64,000 bases of DNA from Kudoa neothunni (Eukaryota > Cnidaria), in assembly GCA_964304625.1 (NCBI GenBank), contig OZ199838.1, positions 6,324,001-6,388,000 on the forward strand, in the 5' to 3' direction. A program made the position numbers and the translations under genes. Positions 1-14,009 of this stretch are shown here, one piece after another. The notes beneath the pieces were generated by a model, which ran no database searches, had not been told where the DNA came from, and saw nothing but the letters and a program-made list of their open reading frames with translations. Position 1 is the stretch's first letter; the number at the start of each line of letters is the position of its first letter.

Positions 1-706
1 CAATAAACAAAATCGCTAAGCAACTGTCATTTTAAACAAAAAATATGAACTCATCTCACATGAAACTACAACAAAGTCAGGGAAACTGTTTCTATTTTAT
101 TTCGATTATAACACCTAATGATATTCTTGAGATAATTCATAACATAAAATTTAATAAAACCCTCAAAATCTAGATATTCTGAATTATATAACAAATATAT
201 CTCTGACTATGTAATTATATTGGGTATTTAACAATAATAAAAATTATGAAGATGAAATCCTCATTAAGCCCATAGATTTTTGGATCTTATTGTCATTTCA
301 TCCTCATTAAAAAAATAAATAAGCATACTCATCAAATTATATATTCTACAGCGTATTACTTTCAATAAAAATATTTTTTTGTCTTTAGAACAAAATATTT
401 GTAAGTTCTGTTATATGAGCTAAATAATGCTTAAGAAATTTTTTTGCAAATAATAAACCTACCTCTAAAAAAATAAATCTTAATGCGCCTTATTTATTCA
501 AAAATAAATACAAGGCCTATCTTATATTCGAGGAAACATGCTAACTATTTTATTAATTTTTGTAAGAACAGTTAATTTGATTCATATTATTCGTCATCGG
601 AAAAAAGACAAAATATTACTCATAAATAATTCCTTTGAATAAATCTTTATCAAAATATATAGGAAAGGTCGCTACAAAAAACTATAAATATCTATAGTAC
701 AAATAT
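1..706. other. AT-rich stretch without recognised gene
   Basis: I see no exon chain, repeat ends or RNA gene here. It lies downstream of the stop codon of the minus-strand UPF1-like gene and may hold its 3' untranslated region. Confidence 0.5.
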
Positions 707-3421
707 CTATAATTGTTCAGGGAGAGCCGAGTGGCTGGCTGCAGAGACTGCAGCCAAAGGCTCGATCATCACATTGATACTTTGAAGATATTCAATGTAA
801 GGCTTCCACGCAGATGACTAAACCAAACGAGGATCATTAATTAAAATTAAATGGAGTAAATTCTCCAAAATATACATAATACAACATCCGAGGGTTTGCC
901 ACAATGAACACACCATATCTATTAGACCAACTTTTATTATTTCTCACCAAAACAAACAATGGTTACTTGGCGCGAGTTATAGCTACGTTCAATTGTTTGA
1001 CATCATTGACAAAACCAATATTCTAAGAGTGAAATAACAATCAACAAAACTCTCACATTACAATACAATACATAGTCTTGGTTTGATCGAACACATGATA
1101 TAATTATATAATCTTTCTCTCTTCCTTGAAATCCATTCACATTATAAACCTCCAATTCCTACAATAAAAACACGTCGGTACTGAGAATTCGATATTACCA
1201 ACAATTGTTCGCTACCTTTAGAATACTTCTAAAATGGTCGTTTTTGTTGTGTATGTGTTTAATGATACAATCTCTTTGAGAGTTGTAAGGAGTAATAATT
1301 CCAATATTTGAAGCAGAAATTCCTTTGCTCAAAAGTGTTTCGAGAATGACTAACAACTTTTCAACTTCCTCCCTTACAAAAAATCCATCAACTGAAAACA
1401 ACTACACACACTTACAGATTGTAGTACGACGTCGAATGAGGCGGAAGACTCTCTTGACCATACACCGAATAGAACGCGATTGGATAGTTTTTGTTGGGCC
1501 AATCGATGAGACTGGTTTCAAATTGGGTTTTGAAATGAGAACGTAACGTAGGATTAAGTCTGAGTTTATTTTTGTAAAATTGTTTGGAAACATATTCAGT
1601 TAGAGCTGAATGCATTCGAAATTGCTCTTCGAGCAAAATAGAGGGGAACTTTGTGTTCAGTAGACGCTCAAATAATGACACTTGAAGAATTCTGTCCGAT
1701 GTTTATTATAGTAGAATGTAAATTTAAATTATACAAGAGTTACTTTTTCATGTCCGTCACGCGTAAAATAGGACCAAGCTGGTTTTCATCGCCAACTAAT
1801 ACTATCTATATATGGAATGATTCCAAATTTTTAGCTTTACTAGAAATACTTTATTTCTAGTCAGCACCAATGGAATAACAGCTTCCAACTCAATCATCTG
1901 AGCCGCTTCGTCAATAATAACACAGTCAAATTCCATAGAACTTAGTATGCGAGTGCTGGCCATTGCACAAGTACAACATATCACGTCAGCATTCTAACCG
2001 ATTTAAAATACGCAGTAACTAAAGCATTTTTACGCAGAAATCATCAACTTGTGAGCTGTCATTGCTATAGACGATGGAATCGTCAGTGGTGTCAATTTTG
2101 GAAAAAAAATGCTCACGACCACCAATATATTTAAAAGTTTTCAAGGTAGCCACTGACTTATGTTTCTCGTCAGGTTGGTCAGTAATTTTGCCTACGTACG
2201 ATTTTGAATACAATTGAAAAATCTATTTATATCAACATCATTAGACCAAAGGTCAACTGGGAGAAAGATGTAATACTTTCAAAGGATAACGGCTGATTTT
2301 TGATACGAGAACTTTGTTCGCAATGTTACTTGACGAACACAACAGCACCTTATAGTTGAATAGGTTCACCAAATGCCAAACAATACTGGCAATCGTTGTC
2401 GATTTCCCCGTTCCTGGAGGTCCCTATTTGTGATCAAATTCTCCGTCTCACATTCTTATTTTTCACAGGAGTAAATATACTTTGATTATTGTAATTTTTT
2501 GATTTAATACTGACTGTAATGCGTTAAATTGCGATTCGCTCATATCAGGAGGTTTATCAATGTTATATCTACAGGTGATCCATCATATACAAATATAAAT
2601 ACATATTTTTTGATATATATGAAGAAAAAGCTACTCCATTTTGTTAATATTTTGACGGTATTTGTTAATATTTTCAGGATTTAATGTAAGTGTAGCGTCA
2701 GCTTTAATCATTTCAATCGCATTTAACGAATCTTTCCCCCAAAATACACCAGCATAAAACTGCACATAATGAGCCTTAAGTTTCTGCTGGCCGATATCAA
2801 CACCTTTAACTGCAGTGCATTTGACCACAAAATGACCATCATCACTCCAATCAAAACTTTCTACTGAAGCTATACACCTCAAGGTACGATCCAAAAATTG
2901 CAACTTAGATTTTTCCAAGTTAAACGAATCATAAAACATATGTTCGCCCTCATCAATTACTGCTTCGTAATTGTTGCCATAACTCTGAACCAATGTTAGG
3001 GGTTTGATACTGTACATCTATACGGATGTATTATACTAATTTGTTAAATTGAAACTCGTCATAATTAATTTACTTCTTGGCTTGAACTTTCCGCCACACG
3101 TAAATATCTATTAAGCACATTTTTCCAATAGTTATTGTATTGATGACGGTTTTCAAAGCTAAATATCAAATAAAAAATTGATGTGAAGTGAACAAATAAC
3201 TTTATTTGTGGCATTGTAAATGAGGGGATTATATGCCTGACCTTTTCATGGGATGTTATAGTTGAACAAAGTCGTATTTTGACTATGCTGCACTCAATAG
3301 GCTGCTTGAAATAACATCTATGAGTCGAAAAATTTGTGAGGTTTTCTTTTTTAGTACAAGATTTTACGTTTTGACAGTAGAAAGGTATCCGATTCTTCGG
3401 ACACTCATAAATCCCATTCAA
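707..3421 (-). CDS. UPF1: UPF1-like superfamily 1 RNA helicase, 13 exons
   Basis: UPF1 is the ATP-dependent RNA helicase of nonsense-mediated decay. Exons read on the minus strand are 3421-3074, 3017-2635, 2568-2481, 2423-2277, 2222-2034, 1993-1850, 1805-1744, 1691-1416, 1391-1216, 1158-1072, 1022-967, 918-876 and 817-707; introns are 40-66 nt with matching phase, apart from the junction near 1400. Visible motifs in order: GPPGTGKS (Walker A), NADVICCTC (a UPF1 signature), IIDEAAQ (motif II), VGDENQLGP (motif III), SLFERL, EEQFRMH, IGIITPY, GFQGREKDYII, LNVAITRAK. The first exon keeps only a faint trace of the N-terminal CH zinc domain, and there is no long C-terminal SQ tail; the joined product is about 700 residues against more than 1,100 in humans. 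The 1416/1391 junction leaves a 24-nt gap that does not keep frame, so there is one frame error (sequence error or real). The 5' end is uncertain because no ATG lies near 3421. Confidence 0.85.
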
Positions 3422-3949
3422 GTGTATTTTAGAATGCGCGCGTTTAAATAGTATGAGGTTATGTAAAATTAATATTTTTGAAATTTTTTATATATTTAAG
3501 AGATATTTTTCTTTTGTTGGTAAGTGACAATTTAGAAATTTAATTGCCCTTCTTTGCTTCTCTGTGCACGCAGGCGCACATATTAGGAGGTTACAGTAAG
3601 TAACCGCTTTTTCGCATTTTCTATAAATAAAAAATAACTTAAAAATATTGCAGGAAAAGTATATATATTTATTTAAGGCTATTTTGTGAATTAAATGAAT
3701 CAGAATTAAATGAATCAGAATTAAAATAAGATAGAAAGTATATATGGTAAAATTACGTGATTAATCATTTTTTTGCATTTGTAGGTGGGAATTGTCTGTT
3801 AGTTGATGCTTTTTTTTAAGTGGCTTTCAAAATTGAACTAAAAAATGGATAAAATAATTGATATAAAAATTTGATGTAATATAATAGTCTTCCACTATGA
3901 GGAGCCAAAACTACTATTCTATTATACTGCAATTTAATATGCTATAAAT
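3422..3949. other. AT-rich spacer
   Basis: No supported gene. It should hold the 5' end or promoter of the UPF1-like gene; no start exon could be fixed. Confidence 0.4.
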
Positions 3950-6277
3950 CAGGAGTTGAGAACCCAGTCGGGCTGCCGGGCCGGATATTTATATTAAACT
4001 AGAAGACAGGCCAGAATAGAAATAAATCCCCAGATGTAATGAATTTTTCATATTACAATTAAAAGTTGACTCAATAAATTAATATTGTGATATTTATAAG
4101 GATACATTCTTATTGTAGTGCGAGAAAAGTATAACTAAAGTTCGACATTTTCATAAGGATATTTCTAGTTTTATACAATTTTTTATTTCATTATTTATCT
4201 GATTTTATTGATATTTAATTTAATATTGCATATACGTAGATAATGATTCGAAATCGTAAAGAACAATAGTTAAACATTTCTATTCGTCACAATAAGGCTA
4301 GTATCGTACGATCAATAAAAATACCTACGGAATTTGCTTGGGGAATATTTTGATCTTTATTTTTTTACATACTTGTAATTAGAAAAAAAGGGATAATATT
4401 TAACTAACTTCGTTTACATTTCCATTAACCCTCTAATGTACTAAAGTCGACTGCACTCCGATTAATTTTGGGGTAAAAATTACCCGGATTTTTATTTCTC
4501 TATTCAAACCATAAAAATATTTGATTTCAGCAAGTAAAATTAGACAAAATCCCGCGGCTAAATTCAGCTATAAAACAACTAACATCCGAGTAGTAATCCT
4601 CATAATCCTACGAAAATTGTATTCGTTAAAATCCGCAATGACAATTTTGGATTAAAGCTTAATGTTTGATTAGGTTTCAAATTTATAGCATGTAATAAAT
4701 ATTTTAATTATTATTTTGGCAACGAAATAGAACTTTAATAAGAACAATATTCGCAAACACTCAGAATGAATTTTGCAACAGTTTCACACATCTAAGACAA
4801 GCAGTAGTGGGTTTCTTATCAATTTGCCGTAAAAAATATTCAAACCTTGAAAATATTTCTACATTTTTTGGTTAAAATCGAAATAACTTGTCGACTATTT
4901 TTCGTTTTATTGTGGCAGAAAAAGAAGCCAAATTGACAATTATATAGCCGAATAAACAGATTTAAATGAGGAATTGACCCAAAAATATATCAAAATTTGT
5001 TAACGTCGATCAACGAGAAATTCCACAGCAGGAGTTGTTGATACTTTCACTCTATAGAAATGATAAAATGATAGGTCTTGGATTTTAGAGAATAAAAAAA
5101 TCAAAATATTCCATACTGTCTAGATAGACTAAGATTTGGTGCGTACACCGCTATCGCTTTTAGCCGTGAAAAGATATTTCTCAAAATTATAGTATTTCCT
5201 CAAAAGTTTCAAAGTGAATCTATCGTTTGAACTAATGAGAATGCTTTAAATATTATATTCCAAAGGAAAATTTTACAAAAAATTATATTTATGTTTATTT
5301 CATTGGCATTGAGCTTGATAATAAAGTTTTATAATGCGCATTTGTTTTGAAAATAGACGTCGAATTTTTTAAAAATACTCGTTGAAAATTACAGCTTCTA
5401 GTTATAACAGAATAGATAAGGTCGAGCTCTTAGGATTTTTGGCTTCACGGATGTTTCTTTCCATTAATGGAAAGATATAACTTTGCCATATTTTAAAAAA
5501 CTTTCTCCTAACCATATTATATCCCATATTTTTTTGTATATGGAAAACGCATTTATAAATAATAAATATATTAAATAGGGAAACAACACCACTGGCCGTC
5601 ATTATTGATTTTTGGATTGACTCGAATTCTCAGTTTTCAATATCGTAAGATTCCTCCGATATATGGAGCTTAAAATATTCGTAATCATTTTGAAAAGGAT
5701 TTGACTAATCGTTATAACTACTATCGACCAAATCCATTTCTATTACCACTACGAAAAAATCAAGTGGATATCCACGTGACATTTCGTAGTAGTAGTAGCA
5801 GCCACATGACTTCAAATTTATCCATCCGATAAGCCTAAAATTTGGTTTATGTAATAATTATTATTTTATCTATCCAATTATGTAAAAAAACCAGAGGTAA
5901 TTTGTTACCCCAAAAATTCATTGGAGCGTAACCTTGTTATAGTTTCTCTGATTTTATATTTTTAGTCAAAATATTTTAAAATCATATATTACCCACATTT
6001 TTGAAAGATTAGAATAAAATTCGTATCCTATGAAGAGCAAACAAAACACATGTACAACCAATAACTTCTCGTTGAGGTAAAAATTTACCTCAAATTCATT
6101 GGAATGTTAAACTTCTTTACATGATGAAAACATCGATTATAAAAATTGGTAAAATTATACAAGTATTATCTTCTCAAAAAAAAAACAATTTAAATTTATC
6201 ATTTATCTCTTCGCGGGAAGGATGAGGAAAGCTCCTCGGCCAAATTTGGTCTGGGGGTTGGTCGTTGCCGACCCTTG
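3950..6277. mobile_element. Possible hAT-like element interrupted by a piggyBac copy
   Basis: The left edge begins CAGGAGTTGAGAACCC and the right edge, reverse-complemented, begins CAAGGGTCGGCAAC. Both resemble hAT termini and both are GC-rich islands in AT-rich DNA. The flanking octamers agree at only about five of eight positions, so the target duplication is weak. The piggyBac relic at 4429-6106 would lie inside. No hAT transposase is visible, so this would be a non-autonomous copy. Confidence 0.35.
4429..6106 (-). mobile_element. Decayed piggyBac element between two TTAA sites
   Basis: TTAA stands at 4425-4428 and 6107-6110. The left end starts CCCTCTAATG and the right end, reverse-complemented, starts CATTCCAATGAA. 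Both lead into the sub-terminal hairpin-like block with GGGGTAA or GAGGTAA runs that recurs at 5905-5930. The only coding remnant read well is 5602-5402 on the minus strand, with LFNIFIIYKC and RRKFFKIW, matching the C-terminal piggyBac region after the third catalytic Asp. Compare SLINAFCIYK and RREFLKMM in the intact copy near 54 kb. The rest of the transposase is eroded. Confidence 0.7.
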
Positions 6278-8020
6278 TTTTAGATCAATTATTTCACGAC
6301 TTAGTAGTTTTTAAATATTAACTAGGCAAGCTAACAAAAATAAATAGATTTTTTGAAATATATAATTCAAATAAATATTTATATTCGAGTAAAAATATTA
6401 AATTACTACTTTATGCGAGAATTTAGGTAAAATTTCCGCCCATTATTTCGAGTAACCTCGGTCAAAAAATTGTTGGCTAATTTTCACCATACCAATTGCC
6501 ACTGAATATCCCTAAAGTCCGTGAAATCATTTTTTGAAGACTATTATAAAATTTATTTATAACTTAACTGACTGATGTTTCCTTCATTTTTTTTAATTTT
6601 TCGCATTATTTATAAAGTAGTAATAATGTAAATAGCAGTAAATTTTTCATCCAAAAATTTTTGGGATGCTCGTTATCCTTTGCACCCTGAAGTTAGCTTA
6701 TAAAAGGTTTACGTCTTGTATTCGATACGCTCATAATTGTATGCTAGTTTTTTAAATTGAATTAATTTTAAATAATAATAACATTAAATCATTAAACTTT
6801 AAAATATGTATAATAGAAAATGTCATTTTACATTCTTAAATACATCATTGTTAGTTTTGTTACAAAATTACCTTTGAGGTAAATGCTTATTGCAGTGCTT
6901 ATTGTTTGTACAAAAACCTGTTTACAATAAATATTAAAATAATCATCATTTTTTAATTATTTAATAGACCAATACATCCTCTGATAAAATTAAGGATAGG
7001 CTTGTGGTTTTCAAAACCAGCCAAACTCATTTATTATAATATCGTTTTTGAATTTGCGTTGATCTTAAAAGTTTCAAAGACAATTATCAACATGTCAACT
7101 TCACCAATTGATTAATCGTAGTATAAAAAATCGGTTGTTGCGCTCTCCGTTCTTTATAAAAATTTTTAGATAGTATTGGTTTATCAACAAATACTTTATT
7201 TTCATAATTATTATATCAATTAGTTGTAAAGTAAAATAATATAAAAAATAATATTTTGATGTTATTATCTCTTGTACACATTTTTACTTCTTCATAAAAT
7301 ATTAATTAAATTAGATTAATAGACAAAAATATATTTTTGATTAAGAGGTCTGCAACTTATCCATTATTATTAATTTTACATAAAAATTAGTAAAAAATAG
7401 ATTTTTACTATAATTATATTGATTTAACACACTAAATGAAAATGTGAATTAAATTAGTCAATCAACCAAGATATAATCTATATTTATCTGTAGCAAATTA
7501 AAGTCGATAATAATAACAAGAATAATTGGGATTAGTTCCCCAAAATATTGATTATATTTAAGATTGTATAGTATGCGAAATAGCGATATGAACCGAGTAA
7601 TTATATAACTGTATGGAAATATTAGGATAAATTTAATTTATTGTAGAACAATTAAACAATATTCAACATTATATTTATTTGAATTTTTCAAATTCTGTTA
7701 TAAATATTTTATGGTTCAAATTTTTTAACCTAGGAAATGTATTATTTGTTAATTACCTTAAGTTGATTCCTTGGGACTTGAAAAAATATGCATTAAAAAG
7801 TTACGTTATGCTTAACATAACGATTTATAAACACTAATATTTTCTACAAATATCATGTTTTTATTTACTATAAGAATTGCACAAATTTATTAAGCCTACA
7901 CATGCGCGGAATTACGTACATGGCTTTACTGCGTTCGTGTGAGATTATAGGTACACCCTAATTACCCACAGTCACCTACATTCTAAGTAGGTCGCTTTAA
8001 GCTTCAAGATCGCGCTAGAT
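6278..8020. other. AT-rich intergenic stretch
   Basis: No gene or bounded repeat supported. The last few hundred bases should hold the UNC-45 promoter. A GC-richer patch at about 7900-8000 just before the start codon is the only compositional change. Confidence 0.45.
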
Positions 8021-11000
8021 ATGAGCAATATGCAGCATGCTAATGATGTGGTGATGCTTGAGGAAATGAAACAACGAGCTAATCAACTTTTCAATGAGAA
8101 ACAATATTTAGAAGCAGCTCAGCTGTATACCGATTGTATTAATGGTTGTGATTCCAGTTTGGATGGTCTCCTTGTGAGCGTGCTATATTCAAATCGAGCT
8201 GCATGCAATTTAAACCTCGATCGATTAGAGGAAGCTTGCAATGATTGTGACCTCGCAATCAAGTACAATTCCGACAACCAAAAAGCCATATACAGAAAAT
8301 GTTTATCACTTAAAGCCATGGAGAGGTATGAGGCTGCATTTGTGTTGGCTGAGCAACTTCTGCAAAGCAAGCCAAAATCAGCTGTCTACATTGAATTGAT
8401 GAAATCATTGACTTTGTTATTGTATCAAACCAGGGAAAGGTTGTCGGATCCACTTCGCATCGCTGAAGAGTTGTGCGAAAAAATAGAAGCTCACCGCCAA
8501 CCTCTGTCAACTCAGTAGGTGATATGTTCGAAGGTGAGAATTTTCAAAAATTGTACTCATTATGCAGTGACCGCAATATCCAAAAAATTGTGGTCAATAG
8601 CGGAGGAAGTTCTCAGCGTTTCGATTTGGTAGATAAATTGGTCCAGTGGCTTCAACCCAAGTACCATTCGACTAGTTTGGTGATATTGGCTTTGAACTGC
8701 TTGCAAAAAATTATCTCGAATTTTTCTGCTGGCGATCAAATGGAATTTGTCACTTTCTTGAGCAGATACATTTCGGTGGACTGTTGTAGGAAGTTGTTTG
8801 TGTATAGTGAGATATCACCTTCTCACGATAAATTATTTAATTCGATTCTTAATTTTGTTTCTCAAATAATTATCAAATTGACTGAATTCAAACACGAGAA
8901 TAATGTGATAGACATGTTGTTTGATTACTTGGAGGTGTGGATGTTTGATGATTGTCTGGATAGATGTTATTTTGATGTTGAGAAAGTGAAACGTTTCTCA
9001 TCATATACTGTCAACATTGTGAAGAGTTTTGATGGTAAAGTTGAACTGATAGAGCGAGCGTGTCGTTTAAAATATCATTTGAGATATCTCAAATTCTGCA
9101 TTGATTTTACCGAAATTGCTGTTCTCCAATCTACCAATGAAAATCAGCAAGTAAATTTGAAACAGAGTATACTGTTAGTACTAGAATCATGTGCGTTGTT
9201 AATGGCCACGTTCGAATCAACATTATTCAAACATAAACCAATTGAGTCAAAATCTGAGTTTGTGGAGCAACTCAAAAATGAATTAACTGATGTGAACGGG
9301 TCGCCACTCAAAGTTATAGCTGGAAGGTTTATTGTGGTTAAATCTATGCCAAAATTATATGAAGATTTTCTTATTGATGATGGGGCTCAACTTTTGGCCA
9401 GTATTCATAGTTATCTATTGGATAATAAAACAATTGGCGATCAGCCTATGTTTGCAGTACCAATGCATCTGATTATTGATTGTTTGATTGTGGTGATCGG
9501 AATGAAACGATTGTTTCAGGCGATTATTAAACTGCCATTATTCGACCAAGTCTACTCGCAACTCTCCCTTATATTTCAATCTAAGCGCTCCCTCGCCGAT
9601 ATGTTAAAATTGCGTATTTTAATAGTATTGGTAAAGTTGGACATTGCAAAATGGCAATATTCTGATCAAGGAGTCAACGTTGATCAACTCCGTAGTTATT
9701 ACAATGATTTTGTAGAAGCCACTGATTTTTTGAATGACTTCTCGGGAAATGTTCAATCTGCAAACTGTCAGTCTATAGATTTTAATACTTTATCAGACAG
9801 TGTTGAGTTTATGGCTTATGTATCGTTACAGCCCGACTTGAAAGAAGTAATTGTACGCGATAAAAACACATTCCAAAAGCTGCTACTGATCACCAAAATA
9901 TGTGCCTCCACACCACTCACCCCCAAAAGCGTTGATCATCGGAATCATTTTAGATTGGAATGTTGTTTTTTTGTTCTGAAAACACTTCAAAATCTCACCA
10001 ATGCCACAATCGAGCATAAGCCCGATTCGAATGAAGGGGAGATATCCAAGAAAGAAATGAAAAAATTAGCCAAATCTACTGGTAGTGCTCTTCCTCAGAA
10101 ACACAAATTTGATAAAAAAACTTACAAAACCGAACGTATCAGGTTGCTCTCATCTCAGCCACTTATATTCACCCTAATGTACAACATACATGAGTGCATG
10201 AAGTTGTTTGCCATTTGTACACCAACAACCAAGTAACTCATGGACTTAAATGTTTACATTCAATTATTATTGTCTAGTGTTGTGAGCACAAACCTTCAAA
10301 CATCTTCTCCACTAACCAATTCTAGCGTTTATCCAACGATGGCCAAATTATTACAAGTTTTGTTATGGAATCAAGATTGTCGAGGGGTTGCTATCCAATC
10401 TGGATGTGTACCGATTTTGTTATTTATCTGTACGAAGTATTTGCTCAACACTGGCGATATCAACAGTCGAGATAAACAACAACAACTTGCTCACCACACT
10501 GTTCTTTTTGCCGCAAACGCTCTAGCCCGAATAGTTATAACCAACAATCCTGCATTTGTGTTCACTAATGATACAATGCATGAAGCTATACGTCCACTGT
10601 TGTATCTAACAAAAAATAGATGTGTAGATTTTTCGAATGACGGAGGACTTTGGTGCTACGAAGGTCTGCTTGCTTTGACCAATATTTTGTCTGTAAGTGA
10701 TGCCACCCGAAAACATTTCTTCGCTATCGATTACAGCTACCACACACTTGAAACTTTGATGTTTGATGAGAATGAAAAGATAGTCACCTCAGCTATCGAA
10801 TGCGCTAGCAATTTGTTTGTATTTATTGTTTCGCTGCATACGTGTTAGTTAATTGCTTTTTAGATTTCCTCTGAAATTGTTTACAGTCACTTCATCCCTG
10901 GTGGAGATAATTGTGTAGAAGATGTACTATTTATTTTGACGGTTGCAGTTCAATAAATTTTTGAACATAGAGAAAATCAGTGGAAGAAAGACTCCGTAAG

Positions 11001-11434
11001 TTTGTGGTATTTGCTGGAAATACTGATTCGTTAGCTATCTCCATGTGATATTTGTTTACTACTGTTTGTCGGTAATGAATTGTTGATAGTGCCTCAGCAT
11101 CTGCTCTTATACATTTGTGCCAATATCGAGCTATTACGCTTTTTTACCTTGGATTGGATAATTTTTTCCCTCTAATCGATCTTCTTTTAAGCTCATCAAA
11201 TGGTGATCTCATGTACAGATGTGCTGTACTAGTTTATGTGATACTGAATGTGATAACTGCTGATGAAGTGAAGAGTTTCAAAGTTACTGAAGCTCCCTTT
11301 TTTGAAATTTTATTGAAGTTAGAAGCGTTAAAAGATTCAATCAAATCAACCATACCAAACATCGATCCATTTTTGGACTATTTGGACAGAATTATGAATT
11401 ATTGTCTTTCTAATAATCTTATTGAACTCCAATA
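8021..11434 (+). CDS. unc-45: UNC-45 myosin chaperone (TPR + UCS)
   Basis: UNC-45 is a myosin-directed co-chaperone that binds Hsp90 through N-terminal TPRs and folds myosin heads with its UCS domain. The start at 8021 opens a three-TPR block (ANQLFNEKQYLEAAQLYTDC, SNRAACNLNLDRLEEACNDC, AIYRKCLSLKAMERYEAAF). A long armadillo-like central and UCS region follows to 10232. Intron 1 is 10233-10277 (45 nt) and intron 2 is 10819-10863 (45 nt); exon 3 continues ISSEIVYSHF. The C terminus at 11115-11434 (YRCAVLVYVILN, LDRIMNYCLSNNLIEL) aligns with the UNC-45 end. Two places do not read cleanly: frame changes by one base near the A-run at 8478-8483, and 10960-11115 lacks a convincing splice solution. 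These may be indels in the assembly or genuine damage. Confidence 0.85.
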
Positions 11435-12982
11435 ATCGGCAATTACACCCAAGTTTACATATTCGATACATCGTGTTTATAACATCTCTACGTTGGCTCT
11501 TATATTTGTTTTTATTTTCAGTGCCTAATTAAATAGAATGACGCTTATTTCTCGTTCAAGTGTAAATTTCGGCTTGTCAGGGAGTAAATTATTGAACTTC
11601 ATAATTGAATGCATAAATATTATGTATTGTAAAATTCGTTTCAACAACGAGAAACTTTTTATCCAGTCCTGCGTAATTCGATACCTAATTATACAATACG
11701 TTTTAATATAATTTTATTTTTTAAAATTGTAAGGCAGAGTATTTTTTAGAAATGTACCTGTGTGATAACGGAAACAGAACGCCTACTTACCTACCATTTT
11801 TCAAGTTATGTTATGATAAATTATTTTAATTAATTTTTATTCTTTCTTTATGTCTTTTATCATCTTGGCGCGTATGTTCTACATTACTTTTCTACAAAAT
11901 GTTGCGCTACATTTTTGTCACCTTGGAATTCAGCGTAGAGAGAGGGGTGAATGGTGAGAAATATTTAGCTAAAGAGTTAAATGGCTCATATCCGGTTGAG
12001 AATTCTTGGATTATGTGGTTTGAGTCGTTCTTGTCATCTATCTATATTTTGATAGCATTTCCTTAGAAGACAATCCATTTTAATAAGTTTTCGTTAAAAT
12101 TGAAATTCTTGCTTCATATTTCAATTATTTAAATGAAAATATGAATGTTGCTTTTATTGCACTCTCTTTGCGCCGCTGACATTAAAATGTATTTAGTTTT
12201 CGACGCTGTGCATTTTTTCAATATTATTTGATATGCGGATTATTTTTAATCTTTTATTTGTAATTAAAAGCTTAATTCAAGTTAATGAAATGACTAACTT
12301 TTCAAAATTCCTATAAGCGAATCATCGTAAGTGTTTAGATAACCATTAATTTGCAACTATAAATTATTTACTTTAATTACATTGAGCGTAATTTTTAAAA
12401 ATAGACCTGAAGGAAAAGAATTCATTTGTATGCGTAACACAATTTGTTAAGAAAAATTTTCCTAGCATTTATAGTAGTTATATCACAAAATATTAGAATA
12501 AAACGAGTATATATCAAGTTTTCATAGCTATTCTTGATTAAAAATTTAAAAACAAAGTATCTTGGAAAGAATTTTAATTTTTAAGTATGAATTTCTTTTA
12601 ACCAATGAATTACCAGGTTCATTAAGAACCCCTCTATTTTAACATTCGACCAATACATATCAAAGAGTAAGTGACTACTGACATGAATCATAATGTTCTG
12701 GTATGTATAATTTTGACTGAATAACATTATTTTTGGCCCCTATAAGGGGTAACCATGAGGAAAAAAATATTTGATACAGCAGATTCTACAAAATAAACTT
12801 TATATATAAACTGTAAATAGGAGTTGTCGGGATTAAAAATGGGCACTGTGCTATCATAGTTACCAGTTTTGATTAAAAATTTCCATGTCAATAGCAATAG
12901 CCATTGCCAATCAAAAAAACCCATGAGTCACTCTCATCTAAGTTTGGAATTATGTGCTAATTCGGTGATATATTCTGTTTAT
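11435..12982. other. AT-rich intergenic stretch
   Basis: Likely 3' untranslated region of UNC-45 at the left; nothing else recognised. Confidence 0.4.
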
Positions 12983-13690
12983 AGTTATACTAGTGCAAAA
13001 GCCCCGCTTCGCATGGGCTTCCTTGCCTGGCCACGTGGACTAAAGCCTTGAGTAGACCAAGGTCATTTGAAGTTCAAAGTAAATTCAGAGTATTTAGATA
13101 AATAGTACAAAGATTACCCAATTAACTGGTGATTTATTTAACTCATTGGAGGCATGAACCTTATTTAATATTTTTAAAAACGAATAAACACTACTGAGCG
13201 TTTGAATTTCCTATTTAAAGCTCCTAAAATATCGATTTTCTCCTTGTTGTTTGCAGTAATCTCTAAATCATACCATATGAAAAGGACTAATCTTGTTAAA
13301 CATCAACAGATGAATTTCATATTAATGCTTGGATACATAACCTAATATTTCCTTCCTTATTTGAACTATTTCAATTACTAAATTACTTTCCAATAATTTT
13401 AAAGTAAAATAAACAATATGGTACATTTAAAATTAATTTTTTATAACCTTAATGAAATGACCTATATGTTTGCATAAATCCTGAAATCATACCACTCATA
13501 TCACGTGAAAATGTTTTTAGTCATTTTGCAGGATGCAAACCTTTTACAATTTTTTATATATTTTTCTGTGTTAAAATAAAATTTTATCTTTCAATATATA
13601 TGCTCAAATGGAGCGATATGTCTCTCTATCAAAAATGAAAAATGCGCACACACTGACACACGAATTACCGGTTTGCTCTATATATTAGAT
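12983..13690. mobile_element. Candidate short interspersed element with CCCGCTTCGC head
   Basis: The left edge TACTAGTGCAAAAGCCC leads into a GC-rich block CCCCGCTTCGCATGGGC. The right edge, reverse-complemented, reads CTAATATATAGAGCAAACC, a loose inverted match to the left edge. A short ACACACTGACACACG run precedes the right end. No protein is encoded. A similar block, CCCGGCTAAGCTCGGGG, occurs at about 30279-30296. The family is unassigned. Confidence 0.4.
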
Positions 13691-14009
13691 TATTTTTATT
13701 CGCAATTTTAGAAGAACATACCCCCTAAATATTAGGGGAGTAGATAATGTTCTCGACACATTTAAAGACAAAAAATAACATTTATTTAAACCTCGTGATG
13801 GTATCATATTTAACGCCGATGTTTTTCACAATGAATGAAATTAAAATAAAATTTCCCATTATCGAATATTTATTGTAAATTAAAATGAAAACCAAACAAA
13901 CACACATCAGTAACAACAATGAACCATTTTCAATATCAAAAACAATACACTGAATTGTAGACTATGATTTTCAAAATTACAAAATTAATAACGGTTTGAA
14001 ATTGGCAGA

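Noticed and set aside
8119-8510. Minus-strand frames opposite UNC-45
   Set aside because: Shadows of the TPR-coding exon; composition follows the plus-strand codons.
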